A stretch of 64,000 nucleotides of DNA, taken from Thermoanaerobaculum aquaticum (GTDB lineage: Bacteria; Acidobacteriota; Thermoanaerobaculia; Thermoanaerobaculales; Thermoanaerobaculaceae). Positions within the stretch are counted from its first letter, which is position 1, and every line of letters starts with the position of its first letter. Made by a program: the position numbers and the translations under genes. Positions 14,757 through 24,763 of the stretch are shown here, in pieces. The DNA lies in contig NZ_JMFG01000006.1 in NCBI RefSeq assembly GCF_000687145.1, positions 81,332-145,331 of the forward strand. Reading direction: 5' to 3'. The notes under the pieces are model-generated. The model was not told the DNA's origin. It searched no databases and saw only the letters and a list, made by a program, of their open reading frames with translations.

Positions 14757-16382
14757 CTAGGGAGCGCCTTCCGCCCCCAAATCCACCACCGCTGCACCCC
14801 AGGTCCCGGTTCGCAGCTCCTCAATGACCACCGCCAGCCGCTCCGCTTCCTTGGGGAGCTTTATGGGCGCCTCGTAGGTCCACACCGTACCCTCGGACTC
14901 CTCACCCACCGCCTGCTCAAACTCCTCCTGATGCACAAAGGGCTCGCCCTTCCTCAGGTGCACCGCCACCGTCACACGCAGGCGGGCACGGCTCACCTTC
15001 TCAAGAACCTGCCGCACCGCCCCCAGGTCGGTTCGTACCTCCAACCTCCCCAGCCGGCTCTTCCCCTCCACCTTCTGCACCTCCAAACTTACCTTTGGTG
15101 CCAACTCCCCTTCGGCCAAGGACCCCCTCATCACCGCTTCCCTCGCCCGGGCGACCGCCTGACCACCGGGACTTCCCAACGTGATTCGCTTCGGCCCCCA
15201 TACCTTGAGGCCAGGTTCTTTGACCCGAACCTCCAGGTCATAAGTTCTGCCATCCGGCGCCATGGGCACCTGAAACCACAAAAGGTAGGTGTTCTCCAAG
15301 CGCTTGAGCCCTTCCCCTAAGCTTTCCCGCGGCGGAATCACTGCACCCCCGGTCTCGTCCGCCAAGTACTGCATGGGCTCATGCGCCGCCACCACCAGCA
15401 GCTCGCCCACCGCCACACTCCCCCGCCCAAAGACCTCGGGGGAAACCGCCGGCCGCCGAAACTGCGCCGACCACACCGGCGAGTACGCCTCCATGTAGCC
15501 GGGGTTGAGCGAAACAACGGGAACACCCAAGTTCGCCGTTACGGCCGCTAACTCTTGAACCTCCGCAAGGAAATTCGCATCAAGAAGACCCACGGAAGTA
15601 GGGCCTTCCGTTTTTGTTTGGTCCCTTCCCGAAGATTGCTTGGACTGGCCAAGAGAGCCATAAGGGCCCTGAAGGTTTAGATCGAATCCATCCCAAACGA
15701 GAAGCACCAAACGCTTTCCTCCGCTATACTGCAGAAGCGAGTTCCGCAGAGCCTTAAGCGCGCCGCGGACTCTCGCAATTTCTTCCCCTCCGGAAAGCAT
15801 ACTTACGAGCTGGGAGTCAAAGCCGACACTGGAAAAGGATTGAGCCTCCTTGCGCAGCTTAATTTGCCAATTTACCACGAAAATCCTGCTCAGATCATTG
15901 AGTTCCTTTCGCAAACACTCGCTATCCTCGCACAGCTTCGCCCCTTCATCGGAACCCGGCGAGGCCGCAACCAGCACGGGGCCTACGCGCGTGAGCTCCT
16001 CGGCGTAAGCCCGGAGTTTCGCCACCGAAGCGTCCCGGTTGCGAGGGGAACAAAGATCACGAACAAGCAGCACAAGCACACCTCGCCTTTCTTGCGCCGG
16101 CAGGGCTGTGGTTGGAGGAACAGGCGCCGAAGCTGGCTCGGAGGAAACCCCAACGGGGGTCGGCAATTGCGGCAGAATTGGCTCCACCGCCAATACCGGG
16201 ACCGCCTGCCCTTTGAACAAAACCTCAAGTTGCTCCGGGCGCGGCGGGCCACCTGCGGTGCGGTTTTCCCAGCGAATCACGGTGCTCACCGCCGTCACCG
16301 CCACCTGCTCATGAAAGGGCTCCTGTGAAAGCACCGGAACGGTCAACAACGACAGAACCAACACCCACCAAGCTCGTTTCAT
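14757..16382 (-). CDS. Secreted VWFA-related protein
   Basis: This 541-residue exported protein has its start at 16382 marked by GGAGGT six bases upstream, followed by a signal peptide (cleavage after VLS, residue about 18). A VWFA-like core has the strands VLVLLVRDL and KRLVLLVWDG, then LADETGGAVIPP and NTYLLWFQVP, which match the VWFA-related family expanded in Acidobacteriota. The DxSxS metal site is poorly kept. The C-terminal 110 residues (EVRTDLG... EELRTGTWGAAVVDLG) form a beta-sandwich also found at the ends of the larger proteins at 16631 and 22025. It is the last member of the tandem array and the only one that looks like a plain single-domain VWFA protein. Confidence 0.75.
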   Translation of the reverse strand: MKRAWWVLVLSLLTVPVLSQEPFHEQVAVTAVSTVIRWENRTAGGPPRPEQLEVLFKGQAVPVLAVEPILPQLPTPVGVSSEPASAPVPPTTALPAQERRGVLVLLVRDLCSPRNRDASVAKLRAYAEELTRVGPVLVAASPGSDEGAKLCEDSECLRKELNDLSRIFVVNWQIKLRKEAQSFSSVGFDSQLVSMLSGGEEIARVRGALKALRNSLLQYSGGKRLVLLVWDGFDLNLQGPYGSLGQSKQSSGRDQTKTEGPTSVGLLDANFLAEVQELAAVTANLGVPVVSLNPGYMEAYSPVWSAQFRRPAVSPEVFGRGSVAVGELLVVAAHEPMQYLADETGGAVIPPRESLGEGLKRLENTYLLWFQVPMAPDGRTYDLEVRVKEPGLKVWGPKRITLGSPGGQAVARAREAVMRGSLAEGELAPKVSLEVQKVEGKSRLGRLEVRTDLGAVRQVLEKVSRARLRVTVAVHLRKGEPFVHQEEFEQAVGEESEGTVWTYEAPIKLPKEAERLAVVIEELRTGTWGAAVVDLGAEGAP

Positions 16383-16630
16383 GCGGACCTCCTTAATGTC
16401 TTTCGGTTCAACGTCCCGGCCGCTGCCAAGCCGGGCCTCCAGCATCTCACCGCACGCAGGCTCCAACGGGACCACCCCGGCAATGGCGCGGCGCCACTTT
16501 GCAAGCGCACCTGCCAGCACAAACCTCTCGCTGCCCGTCACCCGCCAGTGGAGCCCGTTCGTTTTGAAACCTTTCCTGTGAACACGCCCCTTGCCTTCAA
16601 CGCCTTTCGCCCGCAACCATCCCTCCCGCC

Positions 16631-19353
16631 CTACGAAGCGCCCGATGTCCCAAGCTCCACCAGAGCCGCTCCCCAAGCACCCAAAGGCCACATTTCCACC
16701 GCAACCCCCGCTTGGCAGCCCTTTGATGGCCAACGGATTTCGTGCTCCAACACCCACTTATCCCTCGGGGCTTCCACCGAGATTGCAGAAAAGGCCGGCA
16801 GCGTTCCCGGACAAGCCACACAGACCGTGAGCCGCCCAACCTCTCCTGGGTTTAAAAGCCCCAGGTTGAAGCTTTGCAGCGTCACTCGCAACAAACCCAA
16901 CCCTGAACCATCGTCGAAAACCACCGGATCAACGAGCGTAGCGACCACTGGCAATGAGCCTTTTTCCTTGTTCCGCAACGCTCGCCAAGCGAGTTCCTCA
17001 CCCACCAGCGGATGGGTTTTCGCGTCTATGCGCCGGGGATACCAGAATCTCGTGCCATCGGCTGTCCCCTGCACCTCCAAAGAGCCACCAACGCTCTCAC
17101 CCTCTTGAGCCTCCAGCGCAACGGCCCAGAAACGGAGGCTTTCGGCCGGCCATCGGAACTCAGCCAGCGCTTGGGCCTTGCCGCCGGTGGCTGTCACCAC
17201 GGCTTGCCAGCCGGAAAGCTCTTCAACGGATGCCGTACCCGCGTCCTCGGGTGGAAGAACCTGGGGGTCGTAATGAAGCGGTGCCCACCTGGCAACGTTG
17301 CCGGGCCCGGTCTTTTGACCTACCACCGCAGCAAATACCAAGCACCCCCGGGCGGCGAGGCTTTCGCCCACACCCGCAGCGAGCTCACCTAAAAGGGGAA
17401 CCTGACTTGACCCCGCCCCTCGCTCATGCCGGGAGTAAAAACGCTCGGGCTGGAGATCCAAAGCCTCGGAAACCACCACCAAAACCGCCGGGGGAGGCAA
17501 GGTCTCGCAAGCCAGGAGCAAACTTCCCAGGTTCCTGCGGACCAGGTTCAGCTCTTGACCGAGGAAATCCGACGAATGCCCTACTTCGCTAGCAGCCCCC
17601 CTTCTTCGCGAAGCGAGCTCTTGCCTCTCCTCAAATTCCTTCCGTAGGCGCTGGCTTGGGTTTTGGCGAGGAAGACCGCGCTCCCAGGTCCGAAACCACT
17701 CTTTAAGCTCTGAAGCACTCGTTGTGCGCCAGACATGCAGCGGGTCCTTTTCCAGGTCCACCACACAGATGGCGCCAGCAGCCTTCAAATGGTCCAGCAA
17801 GAGCTTCTTGACCGCACCCGAGGCCGCTTCGCCCAGGAACCGGCTGTTCAAAGCAAAACACGGCCATCTGCCGCCCCCGTTTTCCTGAGGGCTCCAGGTG
17901 CGTTGGACCTTTCGAACCGCGCCTCCCACTCGAACAACCCATTCGTTCGGCCTCACCGGCAAGGCGCCAGGAGCTAGCCCCACCCAAAAAACCGGGGCCC
18001 GGGGTCTGGTTTCTCCGCCCGTTTCTGCCTTTTGAGGGGCAGCGCTGGACGAAAGTCCCGTGGTTTGCAACGGCTCGGACCCACCCGGCGCCCCGCCCAC
18101 CAGCCCCCAGCCCAGAGGCCAGCCCTCTTGACACCGTCGCGCTGGCCACGCCCCTTGCAGCCAAACCACGGTTTGCCGTCGCAAGAGACCAGCGAGCTCC
18201 TGGGCCGCAGCAGCGAGGTCCCCCACCGAGCGCACCGTTTGCCCCGTGGGCCACTGGTCCCCGGAATATTTCCTGGAGTCCCAAACCACCAGGGGAACCA
18301 TGAGCTCCCGCAAGTACTCGCGAACCTCGGAAGGCAGAAAGACGCTCTCGTCCTCGGCCTCGTCCCCGCGAGCCAAAATCACCGCCCGGGGACCCGGGTG
18401 TGTGGCAAGATGAAAAGCCGCCACGGCCACGGCATCCGCTGTCCGCCGTCGCTGGGCGGCCCCAGCGTCGGCTGCCTGGCTGGCCGAAAGCAGCCAGTTC
18501 AGCGTCCCAGCTTTCCGCGAAAAACCTGGAGAGGCTTGGGGTGAAACCACTTGCGGCAAACTGCCAAAAGCACCCAAAACAGTACCCGTTCTGCTCCTTC
18601 CAAGGCCTTTTGAGCCGTTTCCCAAGCCCTGGCATCGGCAGGCTGAAACCAACTCATCTCCTTGAGGCCCCGGGGTTGGAACTGAGCCTGCTGGGCCCAA
18701 AAACGCACCCGTCGTAGGGCCCCAGGTTCCAAAACGAAAACCAGAGCCGGAGGGGCAGACGTTTCCTCACCCAAGACGGTTTGGCCACAAAGTGAAGCCG
18801 GAAGTGATCCAGACGGCTTTTCCACCACCACAAAACCCGCGGTGGTTTCAGCAACCTCCGAAAACAAGGTGGGCCCGACCGTCGCGGCATATTCGGTGAC
18901 GCTGCCATCGACGAATTCCAAGCGAACCAGAAGCACAGAGCCCTCAGCTGGGGCGCGAATCTTCGCCACCTGATTTGGGCCGAAATTCCAGCGTTGCTCT
19001 CCCACCCCAACTTGAATGGCGGCTATCGGCTTTTTTTCCGGATGCCCGCCGCTGACGCGAAAGCAGAGATAAGACGGATCGCAAGGTTCACGCTTCAATG
19101 AAACCCGCGGACGCCAGGGACCGCGATTCAGCCACACCCGCTCCCTTACCTGGCCCCGCGCGTCCTCCAAGACCACCTCATGCACTCGTGGTGTGCCCCC
19201 GAGGTCCAAGGCGCAAGTCGAATGAACCGAAACTAGCTCGCAAGCCAGCTGTCCGTTGAGCCACAATCGGCCCGGAAGGTCCTCCCGGACAGCGGAAATC
19301 TGCAGGACCACAGTCCCAACCAAAATGCCCCACGGAAAGCTAACGATCTCCAT
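16631..19353 (-). pseudogene. VWFA-related large secreted protein (module C), single-base frameshift
   Basis: The N-terminal half (start 19353, MEIVSFPWGILVG) reads in one frame to about 18560. The C-terminal half continues in another frame to 16631. Together they align end to end with the intact 907-residue paralogue at 22025, and the joined length (2723 nt) is one base short of that gene. Order: hydrophobic N-terminus, Ig-like domain ending in CALDLGG and WLNRG, beta-rich middle, VWFA-like half (PRAVILARGD, LMVPLVVWDS) and the shared C-terminal sandwich (GAWGAALVELG). The shift lies between about 18545 and 18590, near two AAAA runs. It could be a real mutation or a base lost in assembly. 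Confidence 0.6.
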
Positions 19354-19846
19354 GCCTGTACCCAGCTCCAACCTGAGCACACAAAGCGCAATTCAACCTA
19401 AGGAAATGGTTAAGCCTCCGCCATCGACCAGAAACCGAGCTTGAGTTGTCCGCTATCAGCAACACCCTGTCCTCTTTGCCGGCAACCGTGACGCTCCCTT
19501 CACCTCGCAAAAGGATTGCCGGTCCGTGCTCTTGACTCCCGGAAAACCGCACCACTTCCAGCCTCACCTGCGCCAGCTTCATCTCTGCCACCTGCACCTC
19601 AGAAAGCAAGATCCGTACCACTTTTGGCTGGTTAAAAGTTCCCTGCCTTGGCTTTTCCGAATGCCCCATGGCTATCCGAACATTATTGGTGTTCTCGCTG
19701 CGAACCATAAAGGATTCCAAGAAATCTGCAGGCAAAAGGCGTTCTTTCTTGCCCGGATTTGCGTAGCGCATCTCAAAGCCAAGCCTTGGGATGAAAACGT
19801 TAATCTCGTACCCGAGCCGCGGATTTGGTTCCTTTTGGGGGGCCAA
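19340..19846 (-). CDS. Degenerate small module protein (module C), remnant
   Basis: The frame contains the conserved core VVRILLSEVQVAEM to GRWRR, found in the proteins at 21069 and 24764. It lacks their signal peptide, and after the core it runs into 20 unrelated residues ending in GYRHGDR. Upstream it has about 80 residues with no similarity to the paralogues, overlapping the truncated gene at 19800. The stop overlaps the start of the next large gene by 14 bases. It is probably the product of a deletion that joined module B and module C. Whether it is translated, and from where, is unclear. Confidence 0.4.
   Translation of the reverse strand: MAPQKEPNPRLGYEINVFIPRLGFEMRYANPGKKERLLPADFLESFMVRSENTNNVRIAMGHSEKPRQGTFNQPKVVRILLSEVQVAEMKLAQVRLEVVRFSGSQEHGPAILLRGEGSVTVAGKEDRVLLIADNSSSVSGRWRRLNHFLRLNCALCAQVGAGYRHGDR
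19458..19620 (-). repeat. 163-bp conserved core repeat, copy C
   Basis: By eye this copy differs from the copy at 25218-25380 at only two positions, although the flanking sequence on both sides is unrelated or strongly diverged. It encodes the LLSEVQVAEM to VTVAGKEDRVLL core. Confidence 0.85.
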
Positions 19847-21059
19847 TACCCCGAGGCCATGGTGAAGGGGTCATCGGGAAAGGAAGCTCCCCCTGAAGCC
19901 AAAGAAGGCGTTGCCTGCGTAAAAGGTGCTCCAGTTCGACCAGCGCCGCATCGAAACGGGAGGAGCTCGAAACATCGCGTGGGGTCGGCCACTGCGGACA
20001 ATTTACCGCCCCGGCCGACCAAATTACCAGCGGAATATGAAGCTGCTCCAAGTAGCGAGTCACGGTGCCAGCTTTAAATACCGAGTGGTCATTGACGCAT
20101 TGGCCGTCCAAAATGAGGACCACAGCCCGCCTTCCGGGCCAAGAGCCCACACGAAAAGCTCCCAGAGCCACAGCGTCGGCGAAACGCCGTGGCTCATGGC
20201 GGCCCTCAAAAGGAAGATTTGCCGGGAGGGTAACGATGCCAGCTGCCCGTTTGCCTTTTCCGCTGCTGGGCTTCGCGATCGTTTCCCTTTGTGGGAGCTG
20301 GGGCGTCGCCCCTATCGCCACGACCTGGCGCAAAAATGGAATCCTGGAGTCGAGGAGCTGGCTACGCCGCGAGCCAGCGAAACTACCAGCCAGAATTTCG
20401 TCGGCCAGCGCCCTCACCGCGGCCGGGTGAGCAACAACCCCGATCACTGCATCCCCCTCCTCCACCGCGACCACGCGGCATCCCAACAATTCCGTGGGCA
20501 CCTCTATGCCTGGCTCGACCTCTACTACGATCGGTGACAAAGAGCTCTCAGCTTCTTCCGCAAAATCTGCTTGGAGGACGACGCTCCGTTGCGCGCGCCG
20601 CCCGTCAGGAAAAAGCGCCTCCGCCACCAAGATCGATGGTTCACGAAGAGGCTGTTGCCAGACAAAGGGCTCACCGGGCTTCAGCGCTCGTTCTGTCCCC
20701 CCAATCTGCAGCCTAACCTCACGAGGTAACAGCTTTTCGGGGTGCGCCCAACCCACATTCACACGAAGCGCGTTCGGCTGCTTGTCAATTCGTAAGAAAA
20801 GCTCCGCTTCCTGTCCGGGACGGTTAATCCACCGCTCAACCCGCGCCGGGCCGCCCTCGCGCTCTGGACCGACGAGCTCAAGCCGGTGCATCGCCAGGTC
20901 CCCACCCAGATCTATTTGGCACGAGGGAGATGCTGTGGAGAGCACGCAGACCTCGCGACCGTCAAGAAACAGCCTGGCTGGGGATTCTTCTGGTGCAAGT
21001 GAGACGTAAACGGGAATTACACCCACGAGCAAACCGACGGGAAAAGAGAGGATTTCCAC
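19800..21059 (-). CDS. VWFA-related large secreted protein, C-terminally truncated (module B)
   Basis: This 419-residue protein starts MEILSFPVGLLVGVI, followed by an Ig-like domain with the FLDGREVC... CQIDLGG... RWINRPG pattern, a beta-rich middle, and the first half of the VWFA-like region (RRAVVLILDG, LHIPLVIWSAG, LLWLQGELPF). It matches the first half of the 907-residue paralogue at 22025, then stops after 30 unrelated residues. About 480 residues, including the shared C-terminal sandwich, are missing. It starts ten bases after the small gene of its module. The loss next to a module C remnant points to a deletion. Confidence 0.6.
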   Translation of the reverse strand: MEILSFPVGLLVGVIPVYVSLAPEESPARLFLDGREVCVLSTASPSCQIDLGGDLAMHRLELVGPEREGGPARVERWINRPGQEAELFLRIDKQPNALRVNVGWAHPEKLLPREVRLQIGGTERALKPGEPFVWQQPLREPSILVAEALFPDGRRAQRSVVLQADFAEEAESSLSPIVVEVEPGIEVPTELLGCRVVAVEEGDAVIGVVAHPAAVRALADEILAGSFAGSRRSQLLDSRIPFLRQVVAIGATPQLPQRETIAKPSSGKGKRAAGIVTLPANLPFEGRHEPRRFADAVALGAFRVGSWPGRRAVVLILDGQCVNDHSVFKAGTVTRYLEQLHIPLVIWSAGAVNCPQWPTPRDVSSSSRFDAALVELEHLLRRQRLLWLQGELPFPMTPSPWPRGIGPPKGTKSAARVRD

Positions 21060-21068
21060 GGCCGCAGA

Positions 21069-21785
21069 CTACCAGGGAAATCGTGGTGGGCAATTAACTT
21101 GAAACCAAACAAACTGCTCCGGCGTCCCGTCCCCGTTCTCGTCCCAGCCGATGTACTGCCAGCATTCCTGGCGGGTCCAGGGGTTGTTTAAATCACAGGA
21201 AGTTGTCGTTTCGGCTTTCGAAAACCCATCCTGAATCCCCTCGCGGGAGGTGGCGCCGTTGCAGAGGCGGATGAAAGAGCCAACCCACTCCGAAAAGTTA
21301 GTGTCGGCAAAATAATCTATCACTAGCTCAGAAACGGGCATCGTTGGCTCACCGGCAGCCAAGTCTCGGGCTGCAAGCAATCCTTGATCACCGCGGTCCC
21401 CCATCACAAACCGACCCTGTCGCTGGCCTTCCCTCTCCCACACAACGAGCGCGCCGGAAAGCGTTTCCCCTTGCACCGTGAGCTTCACCGGCACCTGCAT
21501 CACCTCCCGGCGGGAAACCTTGCGCCATTGGCCAGAAAAAGAGCTCGCGCTGTCCGCCGAAAGCAACACCCTGTCCTCTTTTCCGGCAACCGTGACGATC
21601 CCTTCACCTCGCAACAGGATTGCCGATCCGTGCTCTTGACTCCCGGAAAACCGCACCACTTCCAGCCTCACCTGCGTCAGCGTCATCTCTGCCACCTGCA
21701 CCTCAGAAAGCAAGATCCGTATCACCTCCGGCAAGGGTACCCTCTGCTTCCACTTCGGGAAGGAAAACCCAACTGGGCCAGCCAT
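21069..21785 (-). CDS. Small module protein B with DUF6289-like C-terminus
   Basis: This 238-residue protein contains the conserved core (IRILLSEVQVAEM... GKEDRVLL) and a second conserved stretch (VPVKLTVQGETLSGALVVWEREGQRQGRFV) shared with the gene at 24764. It then has a variable tail with IDYFADTNFSEWVG and four Cys. The tail pattern (I-x-Y-[FY]-[AS]-D... VG... LCNG... REG) recalls small secreted DUF6289-type peptides. The expected signal peptide is absent: the frame starts with unrelated residues and no clear ribosome site, so the 5' end may have been replaced. It lies ten bases before a large module gene. Confidence 0.6.
   Translation of the reverse strand: MAGPVGFSFPKWKQRVPLPEVIRILLSEVQVAEMTLTQVRLEVVRFSGSQEHGSAILLRGEGIVTVAGKEDRVLLSADSASSFSGQWRKVSRREVMQVPVKLTVQGETLSGALVVWEREGQRQGRFVMGDRGDQGLLAARDLAAGEPTMPVSELVIDYFADTNFSEWVGSFIRLCNGATSREGIQDGFSKAETTTSCDLNNPWTRQECWQYIGWDENGDGTPEQFVWFQVNCPPRFPW
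21562..21724 (-). repeat. 163-bp conserved core repeat, copy B
   Basis: It has five mismatches to the copy at 25218-25380. Similarity between these two copies continues downstream on the minus strand to about 21405, covering the second conserved stretch of the protein. Confidence 0.85.
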
Positions 21786-22024
21786 CTTAGACGCCTAATA
21801 ACCCCAACCGAAGGCTCTTGGGGAACCTGAAGCTTTTAGGTTTTTGCTCCAAACAAAGGGGTTCCCAAAACATTTTTGGGACCGGTTAACAAAGTCTCGC
21901 TCCGGCCGCGCTAGGAGATTGTGGGTCTTCGCGCCCTACAACCTGGTTCATCCTGAAGGTCCTGCGCACGTAGCCCTTGTTTCCCCCAAACAGCAACAAA
22001 GCGCGCGAGAGAAACGCCTGCCTC

Positions 22025-24748
22025 CTACGGACTCTCAACAGGGACTGACGCCCCGCCCCAGCGGCCGCTTTCCAAATCCTCCACAACTACGCCAAGCCAA
22101 AGAGCATCCGGTGCAACGTTCGTTTCGAAGATCAGGAACTCATCAGGCGGCGTTTCCAGCATCCTCTGTTGCCACCGCACTGGACCCGACTGAGCCCAGG
22201 TGCCAACAGAAAGCCGTACAGGACCACGCGGCGGTTCTTCTTTTCCCTGCCTGAGATGCAATCTGATGCCCAAGGTCGTGGACCCGTCGCGTGGCTCCCT
22301 CCTTGTTACAGCAATGTCGTCCAGCAGATCACCGGAAACGGTACCGCCCCTTGCATACGCTTGCAACGGCCCAATGACCCAAAACTCTGGGCGCTCCCGG
22401 CGTATTGCCCAGCTTATAGAACCCAGGGAAAGCCTGCTACCCTGCCCAGAAAGTCCGCCGATCTTTTCGGTTTGCAGAAGGGCCCAGAGGTGCTTCCCAT
22501 TGGCCTCAAATTGCCACTGAAAACGATCCTTAGCGCTAGAACCGCCAGTGTATAAGGCAAGCAACTTCAAGAATTCTTGGTCGCCCCCCGCCAGTGAAAC
22601 AGTAGTAGTAGTGGTGGGACTTACGCTTCCCTCAAGCCCCGCGCCAAAGAGAAACCTAGCCTCCGGTTTCCTGAGCGTCTGCCATACGCCAAGGACGGAA
22701 TAGCCACGGAACGACAAAAAGGCGGCAAGCTGGCGCAGCTCTTCGGAAAGGCCACAGTTTTGTGCCGCAGGTAGCGGTTCGCCGGTAACTTGGCTCATCA
22801 GCGTCGCTACGAGACCACAGGGGTCCATGGGAAGATCGTCTACGAAAACGAGCAGCCAAGCAGGACCTGGGTGGTTGTCAGCCCAGTCCACCAATGAGGC
22901 TAAAGCTGCAAGCAAGGTACTTCTTTCTTCCTGACCTCGCGAGGCCGCTAATGCCATTTTAGCTTGGCGATACATCGGCGCATTGTTCCTCGTTAATGGC
23001 TCGAGGTAACCAGCCCGGCGCCCCGCTAGGCCTAGCATTGCCTCAAAAACCCGCGTTAACTGCGACCAGTGTGTATTCAAAGCCTCGGGACCAACTAACT
23101 GAACCGGCTCCAATCCGAAGCCGACCTGCCTCGGCAACAGCAAGATCGGGGAATGGGGAGCCAAAGCAAACGCTAATTCGGACACCTGCTGTTTCCAATA
23201 GGGCAGAGACTCGGCGGTTACAAAGGCAGGGTGGATGAAAACAAACACAGGCGCCGAACCTGGCTCAGCTTCCACCGGCAGGCGTGCGGGCTCGGCCCCT
23301 TCGGCTTGAAACACAGCCTCGTCAGCGCCGCTAGTTACTTTGTTTGCAAAACCAGGCGGGATTGGAAGTCGAAGCATCTCCCCTTTTCTCGCATTCGCTG
23401 CTAGCGACCGACCGAGTGAGCCCAGGCGAGTTAAGGGTTTGGGTACCTCTCCCCCAGATGCCTGATCAGCTTCCGGCCGGGGTTTCGAGCTCCCAGCATA
23501 CCGATAATCCCCAGCCCGACGATACCCAGCTGGAAGCTCAGGAACCGGCTCAGCCAGAGGATCCCTGGTCAGCCAAAGGACAACCTGATTCCCGAGAACG
23601 CGGTCCAGGGCCGCAAATGCGGGAGCAAGATCGTCTTGACTCCATATTTTGGTAACCGCAACATCTTCGCTACTTTTAGTCGCGATGATCCAGTGCACCA
23701 AGGGAACGTTAAGCTCCATCAAGTACCGGCGAACCGACGCACTTGCAAACCTGGAGGCATCTTCGCCAACCGTGCTAGAGATGGCCCAGACCACCCGCCT
23801 ACGGCTGACGCTGCTGGCAAGATAGCCGGCCAAAGCCGTAGCATCCCAAAGCCGTCGAGGACGCTTGGCAAACCGCTGGGAAAGCTCCTCCGAAGCCAGT
23901 AGGAGACGTTGAAGCCAATCTCGAGACCTGGGGATCTCAACCCGAGGGAAGCCTTCTACCGCCAGGATTAGCGTAATTGCCACTGGTTCTGACAACGGTC
24001 CTGAAAACCGTAGTTGCCGCACGGCGCGAAGAGACGCAGTGCGCTCGCGCAGCTCCCAGTCCCCTGCCGGTGCCTCTTGCACGCCGGCCAGATCAAGCAG
24101 CTTCGCTAGGGAAAACGGTTCAGCCACTACCAGCAGGTGGGCTTCACCCCTCTCAACAGCGAACGGTGCGCTCTCACCCAAAGCAAGCGCACGTTGTTCC
24201 TCACTCTCCACCGCCTCCAGATGCCAAGGATAAACCGCAACCGAGGCGTTCTCAGAAAACTGCGAAAGCGGTAACACCGATGAGGCCCGTAAACCATCGG
24301 CAAAGGCAACCTCGGCCGCCACAAAAACAGATCCCTCGCAATTCAGCGACAGTGAGTGCCGGGGTGGACCGTCAAACAAAACCTCTCGATCACTGGTTAC
24401 AAGCAGGCGAATGGCCTTCTCTTTATTCGGGTGGGCATACACCAAGAACATCTCACAACGTTTCCCGTTTGTGGTTTTCACCAATCGCAACTCCGCAGGC
24501 AAAACGCCCCGGTTTAACCATCTCGTGTCGTTCACGACCAACCCTTGCGGTGTCTCGCTGGCCAAATCCAAGCGGTGAAGCTTTGGCACCGCTCCCAAAG
24601 CAACCTGGCAAGAGTTCTGCGATGGTGTGAGATCACAAACCTTTTCCCCGTTGAGCAGCAAAGAGCCACCGTTTTCGCCAGCGGAAAAAGCAACGGTGAT
24701 TTGGATAACACCCACCAGCAGACCAACAGGGTACGAGAGAATTTCCAT
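22025..24748 (-). CDS. Large secreted VWFA-related protein (module A, intact)
   Basis: This is the intact 907-residue reference copy of the module's large gene. Order: hydrophobic N-terminus (MEILSYPVGLLVGVI, no basic n-region); Ig-like domain with LLLNGEKVC... CQVALG... RWLNRG (about 25-85); two beta-rich domains to about 260; first alpha/beta region (VVWAIS, LNVPLVHWII, 320-400); second VWFA-like region (VFVFIHPAF, AWLLVFVDDLPMD, 520-720); and the C-terminal sandwich ending in ESGRWGGASVPVESP. It starts 16 bases after the small gene. A surface or periplasmic adhesion or binding role is likely for the fold, but no function is known. Confidence 0.7.
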   Translation of the reverse strand: MEILSYPVGLLVGVIQITVAFSAGENGGSLLLNGEKVCDLTPSQNSCQVALGAVPKLHRLDLASETPQGLVVNDTRWLNRGVLPAELRLVKTTNGKRCEMFLVYAHPNKEKAIRLLVTSDREVLFDGPPRHSLSLNCEGSVFVAAEVAFADGLRASSVLPLSQFSENASVAVYPWHLEAVESEEQRALALGESAPFAVERGEAHLLVVAEPFSLAKLLDLAGVQEAPAGDWELRERTASLRAVRQLRFSGPLSEPVAITLILAVEGFPRVEIPRSRDWLQRLLLASEELSQRFAKRPRRLWDATALAGYLASSVSRRRVVWAISSTVGEDASRFASASVRRYLMELNVPLVHWIIATKSSEDVAVTKIWSQDDLAPAFAALDRVLGNQVVLWLTRDPLAEPVPELPAGYRRAGDYRYAGSSKPRPEADQASGGEVPKPLTRLGSLGRSLAANARKGEMLRLPIPPGFANKVTSGADEAVFQAEGAEPARLPVEAEPGSAPVFVFIHPAFVTAESLPYWKQQVSELAFALAPHSPILLLPRQVGFGLEPVQLVGPEALNTHWSQLTRVFEAMLGLAGRRAGYLEPLTRNNAPMYRQAKMALAASRGQEERSTLLAALASLVDWADNHPGPAWLLVFVDDLPMDPCGLVATLMSQVTGEPLPAAQNCGLSEELRQLAAFLSFRGYSVLGVWQTLRKPEARFLFGAGLEGSVSPTTTTTVSLAGGDQEFLKLLALYTGGSSAKDRFQWQFEANGKHLWALLQTEKIGGLSGQGSRLSLGSISWAIRRERPEFWVIGPLQAYARGGTVSGDLLDDIAVTRREPRDGSTTLGIRLHLRQGKEEPPRGPVRLSVGTWAQSGPVRWQQRMLETPPDEFLIFETNVAPDALWLGVVVEDLESGRWGGASVPVESP

Positions 24749-24763
24749 GGCCTTTACATCAAG

